The notes under the pieces are model-generated. The model was not told the origin of the DNA. It saw only the letters and a list, made by a program, of their open reading frames with translations, and did not search any database. A stretch of 64,000 nucleotides of DNA from the NCBI GenBank assembly GCA_002163975.1, contig CP019636.1, positions 62,001-126,000 of the forward strand. The letters run 5' to 3'. Positions 54,465 to 63,445 of this stretch are shown piece by piece. Made by a program: the position numbers and the translations under genes. The stretch's first letter is position 1; every line of letters begins with the position of its first letter. The stretch comes from Nostocales cyanobacterium HT-58-2 (GTDB lineage Bacteria > Cyanobacteriota > Cyanobacteriia > Cyanobacteriales > Nostocaceae).

Positions 54465-56588
54465 TTATATAGAAACTAGAACAACAACGCTACGGTTTTT
54501 AACAGGAAAGAAATTCTGAGCCACTAAAATCTCTTTTCCTGGTTCCACAATATCTTGAGGTGAAGGTTCAGCAGTGTCTACAACTTTATACCATTGCCTA
54601 CCTTTAACAACAGGAAGTTCAAAGCTAATAGTTTCCCAGTACATATTGAGCATGACGTGAATATCTGATTCCCCATTAGAGCCTCCCAAAGTAAATGAGA
54701 GAACTCTAGAATGAGGATCGTGCCAACCTGGATTGAATAACTTACAACCGTGCCAAGATATGTCAGCTAAACCGCGCTCATTCACTTCGCCACTGAAAAA
54801 ATGACCGCGGTGTAAAAGCGTAGGACGGCAATAGCACTTGCGGAAATTAATTATCATCTTGAAGAACCTAAAAATTTCAGGGTTTTTCTCTACAAGATTC
54901 CAATTAAACCAACTTATCTCATTATCCTGACAGTAAGCGTTATTGTTACCCTTTTGTGTACGTCTGATTTCATCACCAGCCAAAATCATTGGTACACCTT
55001 GAGAGAGCAAAAGAATCGCAGCAAAATTTTTAATTTGCCGTTGCCGTAATGCATTGATTTCTTGATTGTCAGTGTCTCCTTCAACCCCACAATTCCAGCT
55101 CAAATTGTCATTGATGCCATCCCGATTGTCTTCACCATTATCTTCATTGTGCTTGTAGTTGTATGAGACTAAATCGTTGAGGGTAAATCCATCATGACAA
55201 GTAATAAAGTTAATACTGTTAATTGGTAAATGCCCACTCTCTTGGTAAAGATCTGCACTTCCGGCAATGCGTGAAGCGACTGCCCCTACTAATCCTGGAT
55301 CTCCTTTGACATAACGCCGGATGTCGTCTCGGAAACGTCCGTTCCATTCTGCGTAACGAGACCCAGGAAAACTGCCAATCATATAAAGTCCTGCAGCATC
55401 CCAAGCCTCAGTAATGAATTTGGTATCAGCAAGGACTTCAGATGTTTCAATATTCCAAAGAACTGGTGGATGGATCATCGGTGCTCCGTCTTGACCACGG
55501 GCGAGGATAGAGCCTTCATCAAATCGAAAGCCATCAACGTGCATCTGGTTTACCCAAAATTCCAAACAATCTACAATGAACTTAGTCACCATAGGATGAT
55601 TGCAATTGACAGTATTTCCACACCCCGAGTAGTCCATGTAGTAATACTTGTTGAAGGGTACAAGATGATAGTAGACACTATTATCAAGACCTTTAAAGTT
55701 GATGGTTGGACCAAAATGATTGCCTTCACTGGTATGGTTAAAGACGACATCTAGGATGACCTCAATTCCCTCTCTGTGTAACGCCTTGACCATATCACGA
55801 AATTGCGTGATGGGGCTTGTTTCCTCTGGTGAGGTACAATAAGAAACTTCAGGAACAAAGAAACTATGTGGGTTATATCCCCAGTAGTCTTTTAATCGCT
55901 TGCCGTTAACTTCTCGGATAACTTCTTCTTCATCAAAGTCAAATATCGGCAAAAGTTCAACAGCCGTAACACCCAACTCTTTTAAGTAAGGGATTTTCTC
56001 GATGACGGCAGAAAAAGTACCAGGGTATTGACAACCTGAGGAGGGTGAATTAGTAAATCCGCGAACATGCAACTCATAAATAATGGTTTCACTCATTGGT
56101 CGCTTGAGAGGACGGTCGTTTTCCCAGTCATAATCTGAGATATCAACGACTACACTACGCATAGATGTGCTTAGATTGTCTTCTGATCCCAAAGCATCTG
56201 TGCGGTTCCAAAGGTTAGCGCTAACGCCCTTTGCGTAGGGATCAATCAGTGCCTTGTTTTTGTTAAAGCGGTGTCCGGCGCCGTGTAAATTCTGAGGACC
56301 ATCAACTCGATAAGCGTATGCAGTGCCGGGTTTTAAACCTTTAACATAGATGTGCCAAATGTGGAAGGTTTTATTTATCTTTGGGTTAAGCTGAATAGTC
56401 TGTCTAGGTTGGCGGTCATTGACATGATTGAATAGTAAGAGTGTGACAGATGTAGCGTGCTCTGAAAAAATTGAAAAGTTTACTCCGCCTTGATCTGGCG
56501 TTGCACCCAAAGGATATGTGTGTCCTGGCGCTACTTGATAACTCGCTGTGACTGATTCTGCTTGATAAATGGGTGTTGTTGCAGTCAT
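54465..56588 (-). CDS. glgX: Glycogen debranching enzyme GlgX (GH13)
   Basis: The protein has 707 residues, normal for GlgX. The N-terminal CBM48-like sandwich (GVNFSIFSEHATSVTLLLF) is followed by the GH13 barrel. DVVFNHTSEG is region I, VDGFRFDEGS gives the nucleophile Asp357, FITEAWD the acid/base Glu394, and ITCHDGFTL the transition-state Asp. It hydrolyses alpha-1,6 branches of limit-digested glycogen in the cytosol. In cyanobacteria such copies are often in stress-related gene groups. Here it shares its strand with the AGE/STAS gene downstream (221-nt gap). All catalytic residues are intact. Confidence 0.92.
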   Translation of the reverse strand: MTATTPIYQAESVTASYQVAPGHTYPLGATPDQGGVNFSIFSEHATSVTLLLFNHVNDRQPRQTIQLNPKINKTFHIWHIYVKGLKPGTAYAYRVDGPQNLHGAGHRFNKNKALIDPYAKGVSANLWNRTDALGSEDNLSTSMRSVVVDISDYDWENDRPLKRPMSETIIYELHVRGFTNSPSSGCQYPGTFSAVIEKIPYLKELGVTAVELLPIFDFDEEEVIREVNGKRLKDYWGYNPHSFFVPEVSYCTSPEETSPITQFRDMVKALHREGIEVILDVVFNHTSEGNHFGPTINFKGLDNSVYYHLVPFNKYYYMDYSGCGNTVNCNHPMVTKFIVDCLEFWVNQMHVDGFRFDEGSILARGQDGAPMIHPPVLWNIETSEVLADTKFITEAWDAAGLYMIGSFPGSRYAEWNGRFRDDIRRYVKGDPGLVGAVASRIAGSADLYQESGHLPINSINFITCHDGFTLNDLVSYNYKHNEDNGEDNRDGINDNLSWNCGVEGDTDNQEINALRQRQIKNFAAILLLSQGVPMILAGDEIRRTQKGNNNAYCQDNEISWFNWNLVEKNPEIFRFFKMIINFRKCYCRPTLLHRGHFFSGEVNERGLADISWHGCKLFNPGWHDPHSRVLSFTLGGSNGESDIHVMLNMYWETISFELPVVKGRQWYKVVDTAEPSPQDIVEPGKEILVAQNFFPVKNRSVVVLVSI

Positions 56589-57042
56589 TTCGTCCCTCTT
56601 TTCTTTGCAGAGTAGTTAATTAGACCTCTCCAAAAATGCAGCTAAAACCCTTATACTGCTCAAGATGATAGCTATTTTCTGGAGGGGTCTATTATTCATC
56701 TATTACAATGAGCACAAGTTTGTTCTAAAGTTTCTTGGCTCTGGAGTTTACGTTAAATGCTTTTACAGGTTCGTCACTTTTAATGTTGAGAGCTACCAGC
56801 TTTTTTGAACTGTTTCTAATACATACGTTCAGAGGAAATTTGGTTCAAGAGTTGGGTAGCGTCCAAATCATTGATTTCTTAGACTCTCTATTCATGAGTA
56901 GTGTAGAGTGAACAGCAGGTCTGTTGGTTGATACGTAAACTATTGCAAGGTATTGTATCCGATAGAATTGCACTAATCATCTTCAAATATTTCAGAGTGT
57001 ATGTTGTTTGATGTTCCACCTGAAACACGCAGTCCATGAGTT
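56589..57042. other. 454-nt intergenic region upstream of glgX
   Basis: It contains the short inverted repeat at 56621-56691. No gene and no copy of the shared promoter element were seen in the rest. Confidence 0.5.
56621..56691. mobile_element. 71-bp element with TAGACCTCTCC ends
   Basis: TAGACCTCTCC at the left faces GGAGGGGTCTA at the right, with CAAAAAT and ATTTTCT inside. The ends match those of IS5-like elements common in cyanobacteria. It is too short to code for anything, so it is a MITE or an internal-deletion relic. Confidence 0.55.
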
Positions 57043-57681
57043 CTAGTTTCTTCTAAATGCAACTGCCTGCAATTGCTGCTCATGAATTGCTTTTAAGAAG
57101 ACATTCATGAATTCGTTAATGACTTCAGGGTGTTTTCCCGTAATCAGATTGCCATCAATATGCACTCTTTTGGTTTCATCCCCATCAAATAAAACAATTC
57201 CTCCTGCATTCAGAACATCATACATAATGTTATGAGCACAGGTCACCTGACGATTCTTAAGTAATTCTGGGTCAGCACAAAACAACCAAAGGCTATGGCA
57301 GATAGTTCCAATCTTTAATTTTCCAGCATCCATAGCCTTTACGGCTTTTCGGAGAAATTTAACAGCAGGAGATTGATTAGGTTGACCCTTGCGAGGATGC
57401 GCTTCATAGCGAAGACGGTCCATGGCATAAGCACCGATTAGAATAATGCCTTCATAATCGGAAGGCTCAATATCGTTCACTTCTACTGTTACCGTAACTT
57501 CTTCTGTAAAGTTAATTCCCTTAAAAGTCAATTGCTTTTGGTTCCAAAGATGAGATATGTATTCTACCTCGTATCCATTTGCAGGAAAGATCTCATTGAA
57601 GGCTCGAAACTCAATTTCGTCAAAGTGATCCTCAATGAGGATACCTATTTTTCCTTTAGTCTTAGAAGCTAGAGTTGTCAT
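57043..57681 (-). CDS. DJ-1/PfpI-family protein
   Basis: The protein has 212 residues. KIGILIEDHFDEIEFRAFNE at the start supplies the conserved Glu, and GTICHSLWLF holds the nucleophile Cys128 next to His129 at the sharp turn. GIILIGAYAMDRLR and VTCAHNIMYDVLNAG complete the fold. Members are proteases, chaperones or glyoxalase III-type deglycases acting on methylglyoxal. It is the last gene of a minus-strand group with SnoaL, CMD and EthD genes. A role in detoxifying reactive carbonyls is plausible but not proven. Confidence 0.85.
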   Translation of the reverse strand: MTTLASKTKGKIGILIEDHFDEIEFRAFNEIFPANGYEVEYISHLWNQKQLTFKGINFTEEVTVTVEVNDIEPSDYEGIILIGAYAMDRLRYEAHPRKGQPNQSPAVKFLRKAVKAMDAGKLKIGTICHSLWLFCADPELLKNRQVTCAHNIMYDVLNAGGIVLFDGDETKRVHIDGNLITGKHPEVINEFMNVFLKAIHEQQLQAVAFRRN

Positions 57682-57759
57682 TTTGTCTTTTCTCTCTGAT
57701 AATCCGGAGTGATGAATTTTATGTCAAAATAATTGCTTGCTCATTGATTACATATCTTA

Positions 57760-58326
57760 TTAGCGCTTGATCAACTCCAACAATTGAGTTGGTGCAAAAA
57801 CATCGCGATAAAATGTCAGTTGCTCACATTTTAGGTAGCATGCTCCTCTGTGTCCACGTCGCAGCCAAGTCACATTTCCCTTAGCGATGACTTCATTTGT
57901 CTCTTCATCCATACAATTCCATTCAAAATAGACTGCTTCTCCAGAAAACATAACTAAGGGCCAAGTCATCGTTACGCCTGGTTGAGCAATAATTGCCCAC
58001 CAATTTGCCTCTCTCTCCGTACCAGATGCTTTGCCATAAAAAGGTCCATCTGAGCACAGATAAACAAGATTATTAGCGTATTCATCTGCCAGAATATCTC
58101 CCCTGCCTCGTCGTAGGGCTTCACAATGAGTTGACCACCAATCCCTATTTTCCTTTTCTATTTGCGCCAAGTTGTATTCCGGAGTTATTTCAGGTAAACT
58201 TTCCTCACGCAGAGAAATGTACTCTTGTGCGTCCTTGATCAATTTGTCTCCTATCTCTTGAGAAACTAACCCTGGTCTAGAATAATCAGCAGAGAGTTGT
58301 TCGTAATAATTGATTCGCGTTTTCAT
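57760..58326 (-). CDS. Probable SnoaL/NTF2-like protein
   Basis: The protein has 188 residues. The C-terminal 120 residues contain the NTF2-like pattern: a helical start (RDWWSTHCEALRRGRGDILA), DEYANNLVYLCSDGPFYG, WAIIAQPGVTMTWPLVMFSG and a final strand set ending LTFYRDVF. It is more distant from the other SnoaL proteins in this window. The gene is 78 nt upstream of the DJ-1 gene and 280 nt downstream of the CMD gene. The ligand is unknown. Confidence 0.65.
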   Translation of the reverse strand: MKTRINYYEQLSADYSRPGLVSQEIGDKLIKDAQEYISLREESLPEITPEYNLAQIEKENRDWWSTHCEALRRGRGDILADEYANNLVYLCSDGPFYGKASGTEREANWWAIIAQPGVTMTWPLVMFSGEAVYFEWNCMDEETNEVIAKGNVTWLRRGHRGACYLKCEQLTFYRDVFAPTQLLELIKR

Positions 58327-58439
58327 TTAAAACCTCGATGATAGTAGTAGAGATTGTAGTGTTCAGATGTAGGTTTTTTACTTAGTGATAGTCGCAATCA
58401 GAAATTGACAGCACTTGGCAAATGATTAGATCACAAATC

Positions 58440-58512
58440 GTAGGGTGGGCATTGCTATAAAAGCCTATGTCATGGACACTTCAGATATAAGTAGGCAATA
58501 CCCACCCCCTAC
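58440..58512. repeat. GTAGGGTGGGCATTGC inverted repeat
   Basis: GTAGGGTGGGCATTGC at 58440 faces GGCAATACCCACCCCCTAC near 58494-58512. It is a widespread cyanobacterial palindromic repeat and sits inside the EthD-CMD-SnoaL-DJ-1 group, between CMD and SnoaL. It could attenuate transcription. Confidence 0.6.
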
Positions 58513-58605
58513 ACAAAACAACTGTTATTACTCAAATAGAGTGCCATAAAGTGTCAAGTGTTTCAGCTTCAGCTTGTATACCCAATCATTCTGCTATGCA
58601 TAAAC

Positions 58606-58980
58606 TCAATGAGCGTTGAGAAGATCAGGCTGATGGACTGATGGACCAAGAACATCATTCAAAATACCAAAGCACCCTGCCGCTTTATTAAATCCTGCGT
58701 AGATGCACATGAACAAAAGAAGTTCCTCAATTTCTGCACGTGTGGCTCCTTGTTGAATAGCCATATTAACGTGTGCAGCAAAAGGACTACCAGATCCCAC
58801 TTGATCCTGATTCACAACATCAACGGCAATTGTTATCAGTGCCTTTGTTTTTTGGTCAATTAATGGAAGACCCCATGCTTCGCCTGCTACACGAGTACAA
58901 AAATCTCCAAACTTCGGATTGATGCTTTTTAAACCATCTTGGAGTTTTTTGTCATCTAAAACTGCATTTTTGTATGCCAT
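58606..58980 (-). CDS. Carboxymuconolactone decarboxylase-family (AhpD-like) protein
   Basis: The protein has 124 residues; AAGGA lies before the ATG. The helical CMD fold is shown by FGDFCTRVAGEAWGLPLIDQ, KTKALITIAVDV, SPFAAHVNMAIQQGATRAEI and LLFMCIYAGFNKA. The usual CxxC of AhpD peroxidase partners is missing, so it is closer to plain CMD proteins. These act in aromatic breakdown or peroxide defence. The EthD gene is 33 nt upstream and surely co-transcribed. Confidence 0.85.
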   Translation of the reverse strand: MAYKNAVLDDKKLQDGLKSINPKFGDFCTRVAGEAWGLPLIDQKTKALITIAVDVVNQDQVGSGSPFAAHVNMAIQQGATRAEIEELLLFMCIYAGFNKAAGCFGILNDVLGPSVHQPDLLNAH

Positions 58981-59013
58981 GCTATCCTTCCCTTTTCATC
59001 TGAGTTTAGTCAT

Positions 59014-59940
59014 TTACCAGACACGCTTACCTAAGACAAGGTTTTGTATGTCGTCTTGTAATTGATTAGTTGCACCTATGTTTGCAATCAGCTCTGCGAC
59101 TGTGGAACTCCGTTGACCAGCTAGGGTCATCTTGCCGTTATAGACAAAAGTGTAAGCATTTCGCTCTGGAAAAGTGTTGATCTGCTTTATGTAGTTTGTC
59201 TGATTTTTTACCGCTGTGGCATATTCCTCGGATGCAAAGAACTTTTCCATGTCTATGCGATTTTTAAAAGCAATTTCAAATGCTGCTTGATACTGCTTTT
59301 CTAGTGGTTCGTAATGAGATACACCAGGTGCTGGAGGAAGATTTTCTGAGTTGTCATGTTCTTCAAGCAAATGCAGCCGAAACTTAAGAACTAAGTCACT
59401 TTTTACAACACTTGAAGCAAAGTTATCCTTCATGTATTTCCGAAAATCATTCACATTGATAGCATTTGCCTTTTTGATAAATATATGAAACCTGACTATG
59501 TCAAGATTACCGTTTGGATCTCCGGTTTCTATACCATCAACATAAGTTTTAGAATTGCCATCATTTATGACATATCCAACTGCCTTACTAAATAAGTTAT
59601 GTTCGTCAGACATTAAAATGGCAGCAGCATTAAACCATTCTTGACGAGCCTCTTGTGATAAAAATGTTAATTCTGCAATCCCATCAAATTGCTCTTCTTC
59701 TAAAGAGTTGTAGTCAATACCATTAGTAACTGGCCATAAACCTCCGTGATTATGTGTCAGGTGAAATTGCCAGTATTGATACTGACCAGGAAGTCGAGCG
59801 CATACCGGACCATGAACATTTTTCCAGTAGTCGTCGAACATCTCTAAAGCTATTCCGTTTCTTTTTTTAAGGAGTACGTAAAATACTGCTTTTCCATCTT
59901 GATCGCGTATTGCATAATCATTCTTTTTGTTCTTTTTCAT
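59014..59940 (-). CDS. EthD-domain protein
   Basis: The protein has 308 residues. FYVLLKKRNGIALEMFDDYW, KNVHGPVCARLPGQYQYWQF is the typical EthD/dimeric alpha-beta barrel opening (HGP). A second similar half begins RFHIFIKKANAINVNDFRKY, so the protein holds two barrel modules in one chain. EthD proteins accompany oxygenases, often in polyketide or ether degradation. It is the first gene of the EthD-CMD-SnoaL-DJ-1 group and has promoter element copy E 406 nt upstream. The reaction is unknown. Confidence 0.8.
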   Translation of the reverse strand: MKKNKKNDYAIRDQDGKAVFYVLLKKRNGIALEMFDDYWKNVHGPVCARLPGQYQYWQFHLTHNHGGLWPVTNGIDYNSLEEEQFDGIAELTFLSQEARQEWFNAAAILMSDEHNLFSKAVGYVINDGNSKTYVDGIETGDPNGNLDIVRFHIFIKKANAINVNDFRKYMKDNFASSVVKSDLVLKFRLHLLEEHDNSENLPPAPGVSHYEPLEKQYQAAFEIAFKNRIDMEKFFASEEYATAVKNQTNYIKQINTFPERNAYTFVYNGKMTLAGQRSSTVAELIANIGATNQLQDDIQNLVLGKRVW

Positions 59941-60282
59941 GTTTTCTCTCCACTTCTTCCCTAAGTTTTAAAGTTCTCTATCTGGGGATGTTATGAAATG
60001 TAATATTTTTAACAAAACTTTACTTATTTTAATGCAGCTAAATATCTCGCTTAAAAAGCTTAATGTAACTTTCCAGAGGGAAAGATGCAGAAATGATTGC
60101 TGAACTATAAGCTGCAGAAACAAACTTCAAATCTTTAGAGTATTTGAGCAAGTGTAAGCTGGCAAACTCCTCAATGCCTTGTGCTTAATGAACTCAAACT
60201 CTTACTTTTTAGTAAAGACTATGATTGTGATTGCTTTAATTGGTCTTCTGTACTATCACAAATCAATAAAGGTTTTTCATCG

Positions 60283-60346
60283 TTCAGTTTTACAATTTAG
60301 GAAATTTTTAGCTACTGAAAATTCGGTACTTAAGGATGGACTTAGG
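60283..60346 (-). promoter_or_regulatory. 12-nt-periodic promoter element, copy E
   Basis: On the minus strand from 60346 the blocks are CCTAAGTCCATC, CTTAAGTACCGA and ATTTTCAGTAGC, then TAAAAATTTCCTAAATTG. It points to the EthD group and is closest to copy B. Confidence 0.65.
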
Positions 60347-60668
60347 TTATATATCTATAAATTAGAACAATACTTAGTCATAAAGCGCTTCTTAAGTATT
60401 ATAAAATTTAGGCGTTAGAATTACTAAATAACTTAAATTCAGGAAAAATACCTGATAGAAGAAAAAGAGGTGTTAGTTAGTTTGCATCTTAAATTATTCA
60501 AAATTTTCTCATTCAAAATTCAAACAAAATTCAAAAAGAAGAAACAAGCGTAATCCTGGTAAACATCTTACTTTTTGACTGTATGTATATATAACAGCCT
60601 GATAGCTTAAAAATATTTATTATCATTAGTAAGATAATAAATATCTGCAAAATCTACAGTATAGAAAA

Positions 60669-60732
60669 CTTAAGTTCGCCTTTATCTCATTTATCTTCCC
60701 TGGAAAAAAAGTTTGGAAAGGTAAAGACTTAA
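60669..60732 (+). promoter_or_regulatory. 12-nt-periodic promoter element, copy I
   Basis: The blocks are CTTAAGTTCGCC, TTTATCTCATTT and ATCTTCCCTGGA, then AAAAAAGTTTGG. It points to the NDH-2 gene, 174 nt downstream, and is closest to copy G. Confidence 0.65.
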
Positions 60733-60842
60733 CTCAGTTAATAAATTTGTTTAATGATGTCTATTATCGGCGGAGTCTAGTGATACTGAATTACGATTAG
60801 AATTGACTGAATCAGTAATCTCAAAATCAAGGTTTACGACCT

Positions 60843-62108
60843 ATGAATGACTTGACCAACCCAAATATAATTATCGGTGCTGGCTTTACTGGTCTATTCA
60901 CTACCTTACATTTGCGCCATCAACGCTGTTCTGTGCCGACTATACTCATTGATAAAGAGGAGCGTTTTATTTTTAAGCCTTTGCTCTACGAATTCCTGAG
61001 CGGTGAGATGAATGCTAGTCAGGTTTGGCCACGTTACAACGACCTATTGCAAAACAGCGGCGTGACATTCATTCAAGATACCATTCAAGGCATTGACTTA
61101 CATCAGCGAAAGGTTTGCTTAACTTCTGGTTTACACTACTCCTACAGCCATTTGGTTTTGACCTTAGGCAGCACAACAGGCTACTTTGATGTTACAGGAG
61201 CACAAGAAAACTCTTTTCCTTTTCGCACTGGGAAAGAAGCTGTAGCATTAGCTAAATATTTGCAAGAACGCCTCCAACTAGCCAGCCAGACAAAAGACAG
61301 TAAAGAGCGCTCCACTCTGCTGACTGTAGCAATTGTGGGTGGTGGACCATCAGGAGTAGAACTGGCAGCCACTTTAGCTGATTTGCTGCCTATTTGGTAT
61401 ACAAAATTGGGAGGAAATTTTCAAGAAATTCGGGTAGTACTCATCCATCGGGGTAAAGAAATCTTACAAGGGGATATAAATACTCGTCTGCGTTCAACTG
61501 CCCAGAATGCTCTGAAAAACCGGACTGTATCAGTTGAACTTCTTTTGGAGAGCGAGGTAACAGCCATTCATGCTAATCAGCTAGAGTTCAAGCATCATAA
61601 CCAGCCTGAGGTGCTCTCATCCGCGACAATCGTCTGGACAGTTGGTACTACAACCAATCCTCTGATTAAAGCTCTGCCCGTACCTCCAGAAAACCGTGAC
61701 AAACACGGTCGGCTAAAAATTACTTCAACATTACAACTACCCGACTTTCCAGAAGTGTTTGCAGGCGGAGATTGTGCGGTAGATGTAGAAAACCCTTTGC
61801 CTGCCACAGCACAAGTTGCTTATCAGCAAGGAGCAATGATTGCCCATAACTTGAAGGCTATTTCTGAAGGTCGTTCCTTAAGTCCTGCTCACGTCAGCTT
61901 ACGGGGAACACTTCTCAAATTGGGATTAGCTGAGAGTGCAGCTGAGATATTTAACCGCTTTGAAGTTAAGGGCAATCTTGGTCATCTAATCCGTGTAGCT
62001 GCTTACTTAGAGTTATTACCGACTCCAGTTCATGATTTTAAAGTGACTACTGAATGGCTGACTGATGAGGTCTTCCATCTCACAAAGTCTGTTGCAAAAA
62101 CCAGCTAA
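60843..62108 (+). CDS. Type II NAD(P)H dehydrogenase (NDH-2)
   Basis: The protein has 421 residues. NIIIGAGFTGLFTTLHLRHQ is the FAD loop and VAIVGGGPSGVELAATLADL the NADH loop. EVFAGGDCA with NPLPATAQVAYQQG is the family's FAD/quinone region. There is no long membrane helix; the amphipathic C-terminus (LIRVAAYLELLP) may attach to the membrane. It passes electrons from NAD(P)H to a quinone without pumping protons; demethylphylloquinone reductase NdbB is one cyanobacterial relative. It is divergent from the EthD group. The quinone and donor are not predictable. Confidence 0.88.
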   Translation: MNDLTNPNIIIGAGFTGLFTTLHLRHQRCSVPTILIDKEERFIFKPLLYEFLSGEMNASQVWPRYNDLLQNSGVTFIQDTIQGIDLHQRKVCLTSGLHYSYSHLVLTLGSTTGYFDVTGAQENSFPFRTGKEAVALAKYLQERLQLASQTKDSKERSTLLTVAIVGGGPSGVELAATLADLLPIWYTKLGGNFQEIRVVLIHRGKEILQGDINTRLRSTAQNALKNRTVSVELLLESEVTAIHANQLEFKHHNQPEVLSSATIVWTVGTTTNPLIKALPVPPENRDKHGRLKITSTLQLPDFPEVFAGGDCAVDVENPLPATAQVAYQQGAMIAHNLKAISEGRSLSPAHVSLRGTLLKLGLAESAAEIFNRFEVKGNLGHLIRVAAYLELLPTPVHDFKVTTEWLTDEVFHLTKSVAKTS

Positions 62109-62285
62109 GCTAATTCAATTAATCGAAGACAAACACTTCAATTAAAAAAAATAGCAACTGAATTCGATAGTTATCTGTTTCAGAAGAAATAATTTTTAGT
62201 TATGCTCATTGTATTAACACAAGTCAAATAAATTCTTCAAATTAATGAATAATCCAATTGAATAAAAATCTATCCAAGTTAAAAA

Positions 62286-63284
62286 ATGCCAATAAACTCT
62301 AAAAATGCAAAAAAAACATTGACAGGAAAGTATCAACTTTACACTGGCGAAACACTCAACTGGTTTCAAGTAATTTGTAAAGTAGAGATGTCAGTTATCC
62401 CAGTTATTTTTCCTTGGGTAATCTTTTTCTTAATTTACGGTTTTTTAGTAACATCGCTATACGATTTAGGATTACCTGTTGCATTTCCAGAGAAAACAAT
62501 TGTCCTTAATAATGCTGTTTTAAGTTTCAATCTTGGCTTAACTTTATTATTAGTTTTTAGAACAAATACTGCTCATGAGCGTTTTTGGGAAGGTCGTAAA
62601 ATTTTAGGATCTTTAGTTAGTATAGTGCGTAACTTGGCGCAAAAAATTTATATATTTATTGAAGAATATTCCCCAAAGGATAAGTTAGAGAAAAAAGTAA
62701 TAATTCGTTTGTTGGTTGCATTTGCAATAGCAACAAAATTACATCTTAGGTCAGAGCCTTTGGATGAGTCTTTAGCAATGTTTATGTCTGACATCCAGTA
62801 CTTTGAGCTCAAATGTACTTATCATCCACCACTACAAATTGCCTTTTGGATTAGAGATTATTTACAGCTTCAATATGAGCGCAATTGTTTAAATATTTAT
62901 CAGTTAATTGACTTACATAAGTTAGTAGATGAAATGGTAGATGTTGTAGGTGGATGTGAACGTATTCTGCGAACACCTCTACCTCTGATATATACGATTA
63001 ACCTTAAAATATTAGTGATAATTTATTGCCTAACATTACCCCTTGAAGTCGTCAGCGGTTTAATTTGGTGGACTGGTATAGTTATGGCTTTTGTAAGTTT
63101 CACATTATTAAGTATTGAAGAAATTGGTTCCGAAATCGAAGAACCCTTCGGTCACGATCCAAATGACCTCCCGCTAAATTTGATTTGCAAAACAATGGAA
63201 CACTATGTTGAAGAGCTAATCACATTTGCTCCTAACGTCAGTCGCTTATGGCAAATAAAAACTCCAGGCATTAAGGATACATAA
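62286..63284 (+). CDS. Bestrophin-family channel-like membrane protein
   Basis: The protein has 332 residues with four main membrane segments: VIFPWVIFFLIYGFLVTSLY, LSFNLGLTLLLVFRTNTAHE and two near residues 240-280. RTNTAHERFWEGRK after the second helix and IEEIGSEIEEPFGHDPNDLP near the C-terminus are diagnostic of bestrophins (YneE type). These form pentameric anion channels; in phototrophs some pass bicarbonate or chloride across thylakoid membranes. The size is normal. A perfect hairpin follows. It is 177 nt after NDH-2 on the same strand, so the two may be co-transcribed. Confidence 0.87.
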   Translation: MPINSKNAKKTLTGKYQLYTGETLNWFQVICKVEMSVIPVIFPWVIFFLIYGFLVTSLYDLGLPVAFPEKTIVLNNAVLSFNLGLTLLLVFRTNTAHERFWEGRKILGSLVSIVRNLAQKIYIFIEEYSPKDKLEKKVIIRLLVAFAIATKLHLRSEPLDESLAMFMSDIQYFELKCTYHPPLQIAFWIRDYLQLQYERNCLNIYQLIDLHKLVDEMVDVVGGCERILRTPLPLIYTINLKILVIIYCLTLPLEVVSGLIWWTGIVMAFVSFTLLSIEEIGSEIEEPFGHDPNDLPLNLICKTMEHYVEELITFAPNVSRLWQIKTPGIKDT

Positions 63285-63373
63285 ACGAGGCTCTTGCAAG
63301 GAAATTTACTCTTGAAAATGCTATTACTGCCATCACTTATGCAAGTGCGTTCAAAATCTGTTTTTCCAAGATA

Positions 63374-63398
63374 TCACTCATTAGTTGCTAATGAGTGA
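63374..63398 (+). terminator. Perfect 11-bp hairpin after bestrophin
   Basis: TCACTCATTAG-ttg-CTAATGAGTGA forms a compact stem, followed by AGTTGTTTTC, 90 nt after the stop codon. Confidence 0.65.
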
Positions 63399-63445
63399 AG
63401 TTGTTTTCTAGCACAACTTGTTAACTACTCTAGAAGGCTAAAGCC

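Larger units (their letters stand above)
59941..60842. other. 0.9-kb divergent promoter region (EthD group / NDH-2)
   Basis: It carries promoter element copies E (towards EthD) and I (towards NDH-2). The leader between copy E and EthD is similar to the SnoaL leader at 19.7-20.0 kb, including CATTAAGCACAA. A 79-codon frame at 60188-60418 is an accident of this element rather than a likely gene. Confidence 0.55.

Noticed and set aside
60188..60418. 79-codon frame that could be a small membrane protein; other promoter-element copies also translate to pieces like QFRK-L-SEN--LK-ELK
   Set aside because: Only some copies keep the frame open, others have in-frame stops or single-base shifts, and the fixed orientation and distance to downstream genes fit a promoter element better than a coding repeat.
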